A DNA stretch of 64,000 bases from an uncultured Aquitalea sp. Its GTDB lineage: Bacteria > Pseudomonadota > Gammaproteobacteria > Burkholderiales > Chromobacteriaceae. The position numbers and the translations under genes were made by a program. Of the stretch, positions 1 through 8,527 are shown piece after piece. The notes under the pieces were generated by a model that made no database searches, had not been told where the DNA came from, and saw only the letters and a program-made list of their open reading frames with translations. The stretch is taken from positions 91,917 through 155,916 of the forward strand of contig NZ_CAMFLA010000010.1 in assembly GCF_945957525.1 (NCBI RefSeq), written 5' to 3'. The first letter of the stretch is position 1. Each line of letters begins with the position of its first letter.

Positions 1-4
1 CGGT

Positions 5-53
5 TTGATCCAAGTCAAGGGACTCGCCAAGCATGACAATATAATTCGCACTA
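5..53 (+). promoter_or_regulatory. FNR/ANR-dependent promoter of ccoNOQP
   Basis: Positions 5-18 read TTGATCCAAGTCAA, a near-perfect FNR/ANR box (TTGAT-N4-RTCAA). A perfect TATAAT lies at 40-45, which puts the likely transcription start near 52-53. The box centre (11.5) is then about 41.5 bases upstream of the start, the classic class II FNR activation geometry. cbb3 oxidase operons are commonly induced by FNR/ANR under low oxygen, so sequence, spacing and target agree. The start site itself is inferred. Confidence 0.8.
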
Positions 54-384
54 AGCCGCATCAGGTTCACCAACCCTGGCGCGGCGCGCTTGAAATGACA
101 GTCAAGGCAGACAAAAAAATCCCGCAGACATTCAGTGATCAACTGGCCGCTACTGGGCAATTGATTTAGAATGACCTGTTGAATTGTGGGGAATTGCGTG
201 TGCATCAAACCAGCCGGCCGGCACGATGGGGCGGGGTCTGGGCAGCACGGGTCAAACGCATCGGTCTCACCCGGGACCATCCCCGACGACTTGCAGCCAA
301 TTGATCAGGTTGGGGCGGTTGGCTGGGAAAACAAGTCACCCTGGTTTGTCACGTTCTGAGTTAGCAACCTTGGAGAAAACCTTA
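54..384 (+). other. long untranslated leader before ccoN
   Basis: About 330 bases separate the predicted FNR-dependent start from the ccoN ATG. An in-frame TTG at 184 could extend CcoN by 67 residues, but those residues have no CcoN character and no ribosome binding site precedes the TTG. No other gene, strong hairpin or recognisable riboswitch was seen. A second, closer promoter is possible but not evident. Confidence 0.4.
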
Positions 385-1812
385 ATGGAAACGCAATCCA
401 CTTATAACTATAAGGTGGTGCGCCAGTTTGCCATCATGACCGTTGTATGGGGCATTGTAGGCATGCTGGTGGGCGTCATTATTGCGGCCCAGCTAGTGTG
501 GCCAGAGCTCAATTTCGGGCCCTGGTTTCACTTTGGCCGCCTGCGCCCGCTGCACACCAACGCCGTGATCTTCGCCTTTGGCGGCTCTGGCCTGTTCGCC
601 ACGTCTTACTACGTGGTTCAACGCACCTGTAACGTCCGCCTCATCTCGGACAAACTGGCTGCTTTCACCTTCTGGATGTGGCAGCTGATCATCGTGCTGG
701 CCGCCATCACCCTGCCGCTGGGCATCACCTTCGGCAAGGAATACGCCGAACTGGAATGGCCGATCAAGCTGATGATCGCCATCACCTGGGTGGTGTATGC
801 GATCGTGTTCTTCGGCACCATCGCCATTCGCAAGGTTAAGCACATCTATGTGGCCAACTGGTTCTACGGCGCCTTCATCCTGGCCGTGGCCCTGCTGCAC
901 ATCGTGAACAGCGCCTTCATCCCGGTCAGCCTGACCAAGTCCTACTCCGTGTACGCCGGCGCAGTGGACGCCATGGTGCAATGGTGGTACGGCCACAACG
1001 CCGTGGGCTTCTTCCTGACCGCCGCCTTCCTGGGCATGATGTACTACTTCGTACCGAAGCAGGCTGGTCGTCCGGTGTACTCCTACCGCCTGTCCGTCGT
1101 GCACTTCTGGGCCCTGATCTTCACCTACATGTGGGCTGGTCCTCACCACCTGCACTACACCGCCCTGCCTGACTGGACCCAGTCGCTCGGCATGGTGTTC
1201 TCCCTGATCCTGCTGGCTCCGAGCTGGGGCGGCATGATCAACGGCATCATGACCCTGTCCGGCGCCTGGCATAAGCTGCGCACCGACCCGGTGCTGAAGT
1301 TCCTGGTGGTGTCCCTGTCCTTCTACGGTATGTCCACCTTCGAAGGCCCGATGATGTCCATCAAAACCGTCAACGCCCTGTCGCACTACACCGACTGGAC
1401 CATCGGTCACGTACACTCCGGCGCTCTGGGTTGGGTAGGCTTCATCACCATCGGCTCCATGTACTATCTGCTCCCGCGTCTGTTCGGCCGCGACAGCATG
1501 CACAGCACCAAGCTGATCGAAGCCCACTTCTGGCTGGCTACCGTCGGCGTGGTTCTGTATATCGCCGCACTGTGGATTTCCGGCGTGACCCAAGGCCTGA
1601 TGTGGCGCGCGCTGAACCCGGACGGCACCCTGACCTACGCTTTCGTTGAAGCGGTCAAGGCTACCTATCCGTACCACTTCGTACGCTTCCTGGGTGGCTT
1701 CCTGTACCTGTCCGGCATGCTGCTGATGGCTTACAACACCTTCCGCACCGTTGCTGGCGGCAAGCCGGTTGACGCCAAGATCCCGGCCGTGAACGCATCG
1801 GCTCACGCTTGA
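385..1812 (+). CDS. ccoN: cbb3-type cytochrome c oxidase subunit I (CcoN)
   Basis: Catalytic subunit of the high-affinity cbb3 terminal oxidase in the inner membrane. It reduces O2 to water at a heme b3/CuB centre and pumps protons. The 475-residue product has the usual length and multiple membrane segments. Metal-ligand motifs are visible in order: LHTNAV for low-spin heme, WWYGHN and GPHHLHY around CuB, and HVHSGALGW near the C terminus. The ATG at 385 is chosen because a GGAG lies 9 bases upstream and the protein then begins [10 protein letters not shown], like family members. First gene of ccoNOQP behind the FNR-type promoter. Confidence 0.97.
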   Translation: METQSTYNYKVVRQFAIMTVVWGIVGMLVGVIIAAQLVWPELNFGPWFHFGRLRPLHTNAVIFAFGGSGLFATSYYVVQRTCNVRLISDKLAAFTFWMWQLIIVLAAITLPLGITFGKEYAELEWPIKLMIAITWVVYAIVFFGTIAIRKVKHIYVANWFYGAFILAVALLHIVNSAFIPVSLTKSYSVYAGAVDAMVQWWYGHNAVGFFLTAAFLGMMYYFVPKQAGRPVYSYRLSVVHFWALIFTYMWAGPHHLHYTALPDWTQSLGMVFSLILLAPSWGGMINGIMTLSGAWHKLRTDPVLKFLVVSLSFYGMSTFEGPMMSIKTVNALSHYTDWTIGHVHSGALGWVGFITIGSMYYLLPRLFGRDSMHSTKLIEAHFWLATVGVVLYIAALWISGVTQGLMWRALNPDGTLTYAFVEAVKATYPYHFVRFLGGFLYLSGMLLMAYNTFRTVAGGKPVDAKIPAVNASAHA

Positions 1813-1831
1813 GCGGAAAGAGGTAGATAAC

Positions 1832-2446
<615 letters not shown>

Positions 2447-2449
2447 GTC

Positions 2450-2644
2450 ATGGACTGGGTAACTGTAGGGCGCTCCCTGTTTACCGTGATGTGCTTCACC
2501 TTCTTTGTGCTGGTGTTGTTCATCGCCTACAGCAAGCGCTCGAAAAACCGGTACGACGAGGCGGCCAATGTGCCGTTCCTCGACGACGACAAGGTGCAGG
2601 AGGCCGACAACCATGACGCGGCCTCTCACGGAGCAAAACAATGA
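2450..2644 (+). CDS. ccoQ: cbb3-type oxidase small subunit (CcoQ/FixQ)
   Basis: A 64-residue protein with one membrane helix (about residues 8-26, rich in F, V and L) and a charged cytoplasmic tail beginning YSKRSKNRYDEA. Position between ccoO and ccoP, size and topology identify CcoQ, which helps stability and assembly of the oxidase. It begins 4 bases after the ccoO stop. Its stop overlaps the ccoP start in an ATGA, pointing to translational coupling. Confidence 0.93.
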   Translation: MDWVTVGRSLFTVMCFTFFVLVLFIAYSKRSKNRYDEAANVPFLDDDKVQEADNHDAASHGAKQ

Positions 2645-3555
2645 GTGATTTCGTAAGCGATTTCTGGAGCATCTGGATCACGGCCATCGTGATCGCAGGC
2701 ATCGTGGGCCTGGCCCTGCTGCTGTTCACCCAATCCAAGACCACGGTCAAAAAGGGCGAACAAGTCGGCACTACCGGTCATGTCTGGGACGACAACCTCG
2801 AAGAGTACAACCATCCCCTGCCCCGCTGGTGGATGCTGATGTTCTTCATCACCCTGGCGTTTGGCGCTGTCTATCTGGTGCTGTACCCGGGCCTGGGCAA
2901 GTGGCAAGGCATCCGCGGCTGGACCTCCGTGGGCCAGTACAAGGAAGAGCGCGCTCAAGCCGAAGCCAAGTACCAGCCGCTGTACGACAAGTACCTGAAG
3001 CAGGATCTGAAGGCTGTTGCCGCTGACCCGCAAGCCAAGGAAATGGGCAAGCGCCTGTTCCAGACCTACTGCGTGCAGTGCCACGGCTCCGATGCTCGCG
3101 GCGCCAAGGGCTTCCCGAACCTGACCGACAACGACTGGCTGTGGGGCGGCGATCCCAAGACCATCGAAACCACCATCGCTGGCGGCCGTCACGGCCAGAT
3201 GCCGGCCTGGGGCGCCGCTTTTGGCGAAGAGAAGGTCAAGGATGTGGCCAACTACGTGATGTCCCTGTCCGGCAAGAAGCATGACGCCGAACGCGCCGCT
3301 CGCGGCAAAGAGACTTTCACCACCGTGTGTTCGGCTTGTCACGGCCCGGACGGCAAGGGCAACCAGCAATTGGGCGCTCCCAACCTGACCGACAACATCT
3401 GGCTGTATGGCGGTACTGAAAAGACCATCATCGAGACCATCACCAATGGTCGCAACAACCAGATGCCGGCATGGAAGGACTTCCTCGGCGACGGCAAGGT
3501 GCACGTTCTGGCCTCCTACGTCTGGGGTCTGTCCAACAACACCCAGGCTCAGTAA
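2641..3555 (+). CDS. ccoP: cbb3-type cytochrome c oxidase subunit III (CcoP)
   Basis: Di-heme cytochrome c subunit that accepts electrons from soluble or membrane cytochromes c. The 304-residue product has two N-terminal membrane segments (about 8-29 and 63-84), then two cytochrome c domains with heme sites CVQCH (144-148) and CSACH (230-234). Each domain carries a downstream QMPAW containing the methionine ligand. Pathogenic Neisseria CcoP has a third heme domain; this one has the standard two. A strong hairpin follows 12 bases after the stop. Confidence 0.97.
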   Translation: MSDFVSDFWSIWITAIVIAGIVGLALLLFTQSKTTVKKGEQVGTTGHVWDDNLEEYNHPLPRWWMLMFFITLAFGAVYLVLYPGLGKWQGIRGWTSVGQYKEERAQAEAKYQPLYDKYLKQDLKAVAADPQAKEMGKRLFQTYCVQCHGSDARGAKGFPNLTDNDWLWGGDPKTIETTIAGGRHGQMPAWGAAFGEEKVKDVANYVMSLSGKKHDAERAARGKETFTTVCSACHGPDGKGNQQLGAPNLTDNIWLYGGTEKTIIETITNGRNNQMPAWKDFLGDGKVHVLASYVWGLSNNTQAQ

Positions 3556-3567
3556 GCCTTGTTAGAC

Positions 3568-3599
3568 ATACTGCCCGCCTTGTGCGGGCAGTATTCTTT
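3568..3599 (+). terminator. terminator after ccoNOQP
   Basis: Perfect 11-bp stem (3568-3578 with 3584-3594), five-base loop, then a T-rich run TCTTTC. It ends the ccoNOQP transcript and separates it from ccoG. Confidence 0.8.
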
Positions 3600-3619
3600 C
3601 CGCAATACAGTATATGTTT

Positions 3620-3628
3620 TGATATAAT
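3620..3628 (+). promoter_or_regulatory. extended -10 promoter for ccoG
   Basis: TGATATAAT at 3620-3628 is a perfect extended -10 element (TGN-TATAAT) in the AT-rich gap between the ccoP terminator and ccoG. No good -35 hexamer is present, which suits an extended -10 promoter. No clear FNR box was found here, so ccoG may be expressed separately from the oxidase genes. Confidence 0.6.
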
Positions 3629-3649
3629 AAATTCTCAGCGAGATGCTTG

Positions 3650-3680
3650 CGTAAAGCTCATTTTCCGGGTGAGCTTTACG
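3650..3680 (+). other. perfect inverted repeat in the ccoG leader
   Basis: An 11-bp arm, CGTAAAGCTCA (3650-3660), is repeated in inverted orientation at 3670-3680, with a 9-base loop. It would lie in the ccoG 5' leader, 25 bases before the ATG and just ahead of the ribosome binding region. No U-tract follows, so it is not a normal terminator; an operator or a translational control hairpin is possible. Confidence 0.6.
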
Positions 3681-3705
3681 AAATCCTCTTCATAGGGAAC
3701 AAACC

Positions 3706-5160
3706 ATGTCCGATTCACTAAAAGAAATCAGCGTAAAGGTTGAGCACACTCCTCCCGACCCCAACAGGAACGGGCAAGACAAGGAGACTGTCTCTCTTTA
3801 CGAAGCGCAGAAAAAGATCTACCCCCGCAGTGTCAAAGGGGTGTTCAACAACTGGCGCGTTCTTTTCGTGCTCGGCACTCAACTGGTGTTTCTTGGCCTG
3901 CCCTGGCTGACCTGGGGAGGCCGTCAGGCTGTGCATTTCGACCTCATCAGCCGTAAATTCTTCATTTTTGGCCTCACCATCTGGCCGCAAGACTTCGTCT
4001 ATCTGGCCGCGCTTCTGATGAGCTGCGCATTCGGGCTGTTTGTCTGGACTACCATTGCCGGACGTCTCTGGTGCGGCTATTCCTGTCCACAAACGGTCTA
4101 TACGGAAATCATGCTGTGGATCGAGCATTGGGTGGAAGGCGACCGCAACAAGCGGATCAAGCTCGACAAAGAACCGATGAGCCTGCGCAAGGCGCGCCTC
4201 AAGCTCACCAGTCACGGTCTGATGATCCTGTTCTCGCTGTGGACCGGTTTCTCGCTGGTGGGCTATTTCACCCCCATCCGCGATCTGGTCCGGGCCATGC
4301 CCACCTTTGACTACGGTCCGTGGGAAAGCTTCTGGATGTTCTTCTACGCCGGCTTCACCTATCTGCTGGCTGGCTTCATGCGCGAGCAAGTATGCAAATA
4401 CATGTGCCCGTACGCCCGTTTCCAGAGCGTGATGTTCGACGAAGACACACTGGTCATCTCCTATGACGAAAAGCGCGGCGAACCGCGCGGTGCGCGCAAA
4501 AAAGGCGCCGACTTCAAGGAAATGGGGCTGGGTTCCTGCGTCAACTGCGGTATTTGCGTGCAGGTATGTCCAGTAGGCATCGACATCCGCAATGGTCTGC
4601 AATACGAGTGCATCGGCTGTGCGGCCTGTATCGACGCCTGCGACGAGGTAATGGACAAGGTGGGCTACCCGCGCGGACTCATCCGTTACACCACAGAAGG
4701 CGCAATGGAAGGCAAGTATCCGGAAAAAGACATTCCGAAGCGTCTCAAGCGTCCACGCGTAGTGATGTACATGCTGGTGCTGATGCTGGTGCTGGGGGCT
4801 GCCGCCACCTCCCTGGCGCTGCGCAAGCCTTTCAAGGTGGACATCATCCGCGATCGCGCCAGCCTGGTGCGGGAAACGGATGCCGGCTGGCTGGAAAACA
4901 GCTACACCATCAAAATCATCAATACCACGGAACGCGACCAGCAATTTAAAATCTCAGTCGAAGGCCTGCCCGACATCAAGCTTGCCGCCGACACCCGACA
5001 GGTCAAAGTGAAGGCCACGGAAACGGAGAGCGTCGGCGTCCGGGTGCAGGCCGATCCCCAGTACGCCACCAAGGGCAGCCATGAAATCCACTTCATCGTG
5101 GAAACCGTAGCCACCCCGCCCCTGCGCGTAGAAGAAAAATCCAGCTTCATCGGAGAGTAA
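3706..5160 (+). CDS. ccoG: cytochrome c oxidase accessory protein CcoG (FixG/RdxA)
   Basis: Membrane-bound polyferredoxin-like protein of cbb3 oxidase biogenesis, where family members act as a Cu(II) reductase in copper delivery. The 484-residue product has several membrane segments, CGYSCPQTVYTEI and CKYMCPYARFQ motifs, then a di-cluster ferredoxin region (CVNCGICVQVCP and CIGCAACIDAC). The C-terminal periplasmic part is an Ig-like domain (about 370-484). AGGGA precedes the ATG at 3706. ccoH follows after 3 bases. Confidence 0.95.
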   Translation: MSDSLKEISVKVEHTPPDPNRNGQDKETVSLYEAQKKIYPRSVKGVFNNWRVLFVLGTQLVFLGLPWLTWGGRQAVHFDLISRKFFIFGLTIWPQDFVYLAALLMSCAFGLFVWTTIAGRLWCGYSCPQTVYTEIMLWIEHWVEGDRNKRIKLDKEPMSLRKARLKLTSHGLMILFSLWTGFSLVGYFTPIRDLVRAMPTFDYGPWESFWMFFYAGFTYLLAGFMREQVCKYMCPYARFQSVMFDEDTLVISYDEKRGEPRGARKKGADFKEMGLGSCVNCGICVQVCPVGIDIRNGLQYECIGCAACIDACDEVMDKVGYPRGLIRYTTEGAMEGKYPEKDIPKRLKRPRVVMYMLVLMLVLGAAATSLALRKPFKVDIIRDRASLVRETDAGWLENSYTIKIINTTERDQQFKISVEGLPDIKLAADTRQVKVKATETESVGVRVQADPQYATKGSHEIHFIVETVATPPLRVEEKSSFIGE

Positions 5161-5163
5161 GAC

Positions 5164-5691
5164 ATGCAGCATGCCCAGCACACGCCCCGCCCGTGGTACA
5201 AGGAGCCTTGGCCGTGGATCCTGATCAGCCTCCCCCTGACGGCGGTGATCGTCGGCATCTACTTCCTCAATATCGCCATCAAGACTGATGACGGCTTGGT
5301 GGTGGACGATTACTACAACAAAGGCAAGGCCATCAATACCGAGCTGCGACGCGACAAGGCCGCAGCCGATCTGGGCATCACGGCACAGGTGATGTTCGCC
5401 CCCGATGGCCGCACCGTCACCATCAACACCACCTCGACCAAGCCGCTGCCCGATACGCTCACCCTGCGCATCGTGCATCCGGCGCAGGACGATTTCGACG
5501 CTATTACCGAGGTGCACAAGTCCGCCGGCAATCAGTACACCGGCAGTTTGCCGAAGGGGCTGGCCAAGGCCAACCACTGGTATGTGCAACTGGAGGACAA
5601 AGCCAATCAGTGGCGCGTGCAAAGCGAGTGGAAGCCGGGGGATGGCCCGGTGGCGATGCTGGGCCGCCCCAAGCTGGAGCCGGTGAATTGA
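5164..5691 (+). CDS. ccoH: cbb3 oxidase assembly protein CcoH (FixH)
   Basis: FixH/CcoH family protein of 175 residues: a short cytoplasmic start, one membrane helix (about residues 15-40), the family-typical segment VVDDYYNKGKAIN just behind it, and a periplasmic beta-rich domain. CcoH is needed for stable assembly of cbb3 oxidase. It follows ccoG by 3 bases, and its stop overlaps the next gene's TTG start. The usual partners ccoI and ccoS are not in this window. Confidence 0.9.
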   Translation: MQHAQHTPRPWYKEPWPWILISLPLTAVIVGIYFLNIAIKTDDGLVVDDYYNKGKAINTELRRDKAAADLGITAQVMFAPDGRTVTINTTSTKPLPDTLTLRIVHPAQDDFDAITEVHKSAGNQYTGSLPKGLAKANHWYVQLEDKANQWRVQSEWKPGDGPVAMLGRPKLEPVN

Positions 5692-6083
5692 GCCCGCGTC
5701 GCCTGGCAGCGATATTGAGCATTGCAACCATCACCGGCCTTGCCGGTTGCGCCTCGCATGCTTACCAGCCTGGCTACGTCAATGGCACGGTATCGCTGCA
5801 ACAGGCTTTGCCGCTGCCGCCGGCCACTACCACGGTGCGGGTGCGCCTGCTGGACGCCAGCGGCGATGTCAGCAGCCTGCTGGGCGAGCAGACGCTGGAA
5901 AAACCCGCCCGTTTCCCGCTGGCTTTCTCGCTGTGCTATGACAAGCAGGCCGTCAAGACCGGCGGTCGCTACGTGATCCAGTCGCAAGTGTATGTAGACG
6001 GTGAATTGCGCCTGCAAAACGCGCAGCCGGTGGAAGCCTTCAAGGCCGAGCATCCAGAAGTGAAAGTGGAGCTGATCCGCTGA
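5688..6083 (+). CDS. YbaY/YscW-family lipoprotein
   Basis: Predicted outer-membrane or periplasmic lipoprotein of about 131 residues. A short hydrophobic signal (LAAILSIATITGLAG) ends in the lipobox LAGC. The mature part shows the YbaY pattern: GTVSLQQALPLPP, then VRLLDASGD, SLLGEQTLE, FPLAFSLCYD and RYVIQSQVYVDGELR. The TTG at 5688 is chosen because it overlaps the ccoH stop, has GGAG 8 bases upstream and gives a clean signal peptide. An in-frame upstream start at 5610 would overlap ccoH deeply. Function is not known beyond family. Confidence 0.8.
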   Translation: MSPRRLAAILSIATITGLAGCASHAYQPGYVNGTVSLQQALPLPPATTTVRVRLLDASGDVSSLLGEQTLEKPARFPLAFSLCYDKQAVKTGGRYVIQSQVYVDGELRLQNAQPVEAFKAEHPEVKVELIR

Positions 6084-6099
6084 TCATCCGTACAGGCAT

Positions 6100-6132
6100 A
6101 AAAAACGGGGCAGCCGCGCTGCCCCGTTTTTT
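6100..6132. terminator. bidirectional terminator between the cco genes and tnaA
   Basis: A 14-bp perfect stem (6100-6113 with 6119-6132) with loop CCGCG, flanked by A6 on the left and T6 on the right. It can serve the lipoprotein gene on the plus strand and tnaA on the minus strand. Confidence 0.9.
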
Positions 6133-6161
6133 ATTGCCGCCAGCAGCCGGCTATCCCGTCA

Positions 6162-7553
6162 TCAGGCTACCGGCCGCAAACGCGCAGTGAAATGGCGCAG
6201 GATGGGCGGTTCGTAATCAAAGGTCAGACCCTTGATCTCGCCGGCGCGACGTTTTACGTCGATCAGGCAATCGGCGATGTAGTCCATGTGGTCGTTGGTG
6301 TATACCCGGCGCGGGATGGTAAGACGCAATAGCTCCAGCGGCGACGGCTCCTGCTCGCCGGTTTGCGGATTGCGACCAAGCAGCAACGAACCGATCTCCA
6401 CCCCGCGAATTCCCCCCTCCAGATACAGCTCGCAGGCTAGCGCGTGCGCCGGGAACTGTTCGGCCGGGATATGCGGAAGCAAGCGCTTGGCGTCGACAAA
6501 CACCGCGTGGCCACCGGTAGGCGTCTGGATCGGCACGCCGCCTTCGCGCAAACGCTCGCCCAGATAAGCCACCTGACCGATGCGATAGCTCAGATACGAT
6601 GCGTCCAGCCCTTCTTTCAGCCCGATGGCCAGCGCCTCCATATCGCGCCCGGCCAAGCCGCCATAGGTGACAAAACCTTCCATCGGCACGCAGCGCACCT
6701 GCACCGCGCGGAACAGGTCCTCATCCTCGCGGAAACAGCACAGACCGCCGATATTCACCAGACCGTCCTTCTTGGCCGACATGGTCAGCATGTCGCCGTA
6801 GCTGAAGATTTCCATGACGATCTCGGCAATGCTGCTGCCGGCGTAATCCGGATCGCGCTCGCGGATGAACCAGGCGTTTTCGGCAAACCTTGCCGCATCG
6901 ATGATCACCGGAATACCGTTTTCCCGCGCGATGCGACTGGCGGCGCGGATATTGGGCATGGACACCGGCTGACCGCCGGCGCTGTTGCAGGTTACCGTGA
7001 CGATGAGGCCGGCCACATTGTGCGCGCCCTCCCGGCCAATCGCCGCTTCCAGCGCCTCCAGATCAAAATCGCCCTTCCAGTCGTAAGCCGTCTCGGTGTC
7101 CAGCGCCTTGGGCGTCAGCACATTGACGGCGCGGGCGCCGGCAATTTCCACGTGGGCCTTGGTGGTATCGAAATGGTAGTTGGACAGAAACAGCGGCTTG
7201 TCGCCGCGGCAACGCTTTACCAACTCGGGGAACAGTATCTGTTCCGCGCCGCGCCCCTGGTGAGTCGGGATGGTGTGACGATAGCCGAACAACGCCTGCA
7301 CCGTGTCGGCCAGGTGGTAGAAATTGCGGCTGCCCGCATAGGCCTCGTCACCCATCATCAGTCCGGCCCATTGGCGGTCGGACATGGCGCCGGTGCCGCT
7401 GTCGGTCAGGAGGTCGATATAGACATCTTCGCCACGCAGCAGGAAGGGGTTCCAGCCGGCAGCCTGCAGAGCTTCGCGACGGTATTCGGGGGTGGTCTGC
7501 TTGATGGGCTCAACCATTTTGATGCGGAACGGTTCGGGAATGCGACGTGCCAT
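6162..7553 (-). CDS. tnaA: tryptophanase
   Basis: PLP-dependent lyase of 463 residues that converts L-tryptophan to indole, pyruvate and ammonia. Family landmarks are THQGRGAEQ (97-105), [17 protein letters not shown] and TMSAKKDG with the PLP lysine near 262. The relative tyrosine phenol-lyase was considered, but [15 protein letters not shown] and the C-terminal region follow tryptophanase, and the phenol-binding arginine context of tyrosine phenol-lyase (MERG) is absent. The ATG at 7553 has AAGGAG 6-7 bases upstream. A tnaC leader peptide lies 136 bases upstream. No tryptophan permease (tnaB) follows. Confidence 0.93.
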   Translation of the reverse strand: MARRIPEPFRIKMVEPIKQTTPEYRREALQAAGWNPFLLRGEDVYIDLLTDSGTGAMSDRQWAGLMMGDEAYAGSRNFYHLADTVQALFGYRHTIPTHQGRGAEQILFPELVKRCRGDKPLFLSNYHFDTTKAHVEIAGARAVNVLTPKALDTETAYDWKGDFDLEALEAAIGREGAHNVAGLIVTVTCNSAGGQPVSMPNIRAASRIARENGIPVIIDAARFAENAWFIRERDPDYAGSSIAEIVMEIFSYGDMLTMSAKKDGLVNIGGLCCFREDEDLFRAVQVRCVPMEGFVTYGGLAGRDMEALAIGLKEGLDASYLSYRIGQVAYLGERLREGGVPIQTPTGGHAVFVDAKRLLPHIPAEQFPAHALACELYLEGGIRGVEIGSLLLGRNPQTGEQEPSPLELLRLTIPRRVYTNDHMDYIADCLIDVKRRAGEIKGLTFDYEPPILRHFTARLRPVA

Positions 7554-7664
7554 GATGCTCTCCTTGCCCGGACGGGTAGCCGCCTGCGCGCGCAATGGGC
7601 GCGACAAGCGGCCCGGGTGCGGGCAGTGTCAATTCAATACTGGATGAAAACGAATGGAATGACG

Positions 7665-7682
7665 TTGGCCGAAGGCGGCCAA
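7665..7682. other. hairpin in the tnaC-tnaA spacer built on the TTGGCCGAA word
   Basis: TTGGCCG (7665-7671), loop AAGG, CGGCCAA (7676-7682): a perfect 7-bp stem beginning 7 bases after the tnaC stop codon on the minus strand. The left part is a copy of the dispersed 9-mer TTGGCCGAA. In enteric tna operons the spacer holds Rho loading and pause sites; whether this hairpin acts as a pause or terminator is inference. No U-tract follows. Confidence 0.6.
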
Positions 7683-7689
7683 AGGGAGA

Positions 7690-7797
7690 TCAGGCGCGGG
7701 GGAAGTCGTACGCCAGTACGATATCAACGGTGAACCAGCTTTGGGGCAGGCTACCTAGGTTGGCAGCCGCCCGGTCCAAGCTTGCCAACGTGTTCAT
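7690..7797 (-). CDS. tnaC: tryptophanase operon leader peptide TnaC
   Basis: A 35-residue open frame starting at the ATG at 7797, behind GAGG, and ending with UGA. Its C-terminal part is WFTVDIVLAYDFPRA. The residues needed for tryptophan-induced ribosome stalling in E. coli TnaC (Trp12, Asp16, Pro24) occur here with identical spacing: W, D at +4, P at +12. Two residues follow the proline before the stop, as I recall for Proteus vulgaris TnaC (P-K-K); E. coli has none. With the 136-base spacer before tnaA this predicts control by stalling and transcription antitermination. Confidence 0.88.
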   Translation of the reverse strand: MNTLASLDRAAANLGSLPQSWFTVDIVLAYDFPRA

Positions 7798-7925
7798 GGG
7801 AAACACCTCAGAAAAATCTTGCCGGATGGCGGGAAGAAGATTAACCCCACTCCCCGCCGCCCCGCAAGCGGCGCATTGCGGCGGTGCCAGTTGGCGTGGC
7901 AAAGCGCCGACAAGCGGGCCTTGCC

Positions 7926-7941
7926 GCCTTGCGCGCAAGGC
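7926..7941. other. 16-base perfect palindrome upstream of tnaC
   Basis: GCCTTGCGCGCAAGGC at 7926-7941, in the 226-base gap between the TPM gene and tnaC. The gap is otherwise GC-rich with no convincing promoter hexamers and no other gene. The palindrome could end the lemA-TPM transcript or be an operator; it has no U-tract. Confidence 0.4.
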
Positions 7942-8023
7942 AGGCCGCCAGCGGATTCGCCACGATGCATAACCAGAGCCCCAACACCCCGTGCCAGCCG
8001 CGCAAGACGGCGGGGCAGGCGCG

Positions 8024-8527
8024 CTAACGGACGATAACCGTGTTCGACAATTCGTCGCCCGGCAACACGCCATGCTGCGGCGCATACCGCACCAGCAGCG
8101 CGTGCAAGCGCCACAGCCCCTCCTCCAGCCCGGCCACATGGTTCTCGGCCACGAAAGCGCGTCCCATGACATCGCAAACCTCCTGCCAGGCCGCAGCCGG
8201 GACCCGGCGGGCGATACTGCGATCCGCCACGATTTCTATCTTTCTTTCGGCCAACAGCAAATACACCAGCACACCGCAATTGTGCTCGGTATCCCATACC
8301 CGCAGCTGGCCAAACCATTGCAGTGCGCGCTCCCGCGCCCCCATGCCGGCCAGCGCATCGCGCCAGTGCAAGGAGGACTCGATGACGAAACGCAATTGCC
8401 CGGCATGCTCCTGCTCCGACTCCTGAATACGGCGCTCCAGCCGCGCCAGCTCTGTGGCCGGAAAGCAGCGGCGCGCCTCAGCGCTGCTGGTGAATGCGTG
8501 TTTCAACGCTCTGGACCACATAGCCAT
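8024..8527 (-). CDS. TPM-domain protein, short soluble paralogue
   Basis: A 167-residue TPM (TPM_phosphatase/YgcG-like) protein without a signal peptide. Visible pieces are the N-terminal helix, RFVIESSLHW, LVYLLLAERKIEIVADRSIARRV and a C-terminal helix. The ATG at 8527 shares one base with the TAA of the upstream gene (TAATG), so translation is coupled; an alternative ATG is at 8521. In-frame upstream codons would only read the reverse frame of a glycine-rich tail. It forms an operon with a membrane TPM protein and lemA, a very common bacterial trio of unclear function. Confidence 0.82.
   Translation of the reverse strand: MAMWSRALKHAFTSSAEARRCFPATELARLERRIQESEQEHAGQLRFVIESSLHWRDALAGMGARERALQWFGQLRVWDTEHNCGVLVYLLLAERKIEIVADRSIARRVPAAAWQEVCDVMGRAFVAENHVAGLEEGLWRLHALLVRYAPQHGVLPGDELSNTVIVR

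Noticed and set aside
160..173. Second FNR-like box (TTGAT-TTAG-AATGA)
   Set aside because: The right half does not match RTCAA and there is no -10 element at the required distance.
184..384. TTG start giving CcoN 67 extra residues
   Set aside because: The extra residues are Pro/Ser/Gly-rich with no CcoN similarity. The ATG at 385 has a proper ribosome binding site and gives the family length.
6162..7553. Tyrosine phenol-lyase instead of tryptophanase
   Set aside because: The residues around the C-terminal substrate pocket (EIGSLLLGR) follow tryptophanase, and a TnaC leader peptide stands upstream.
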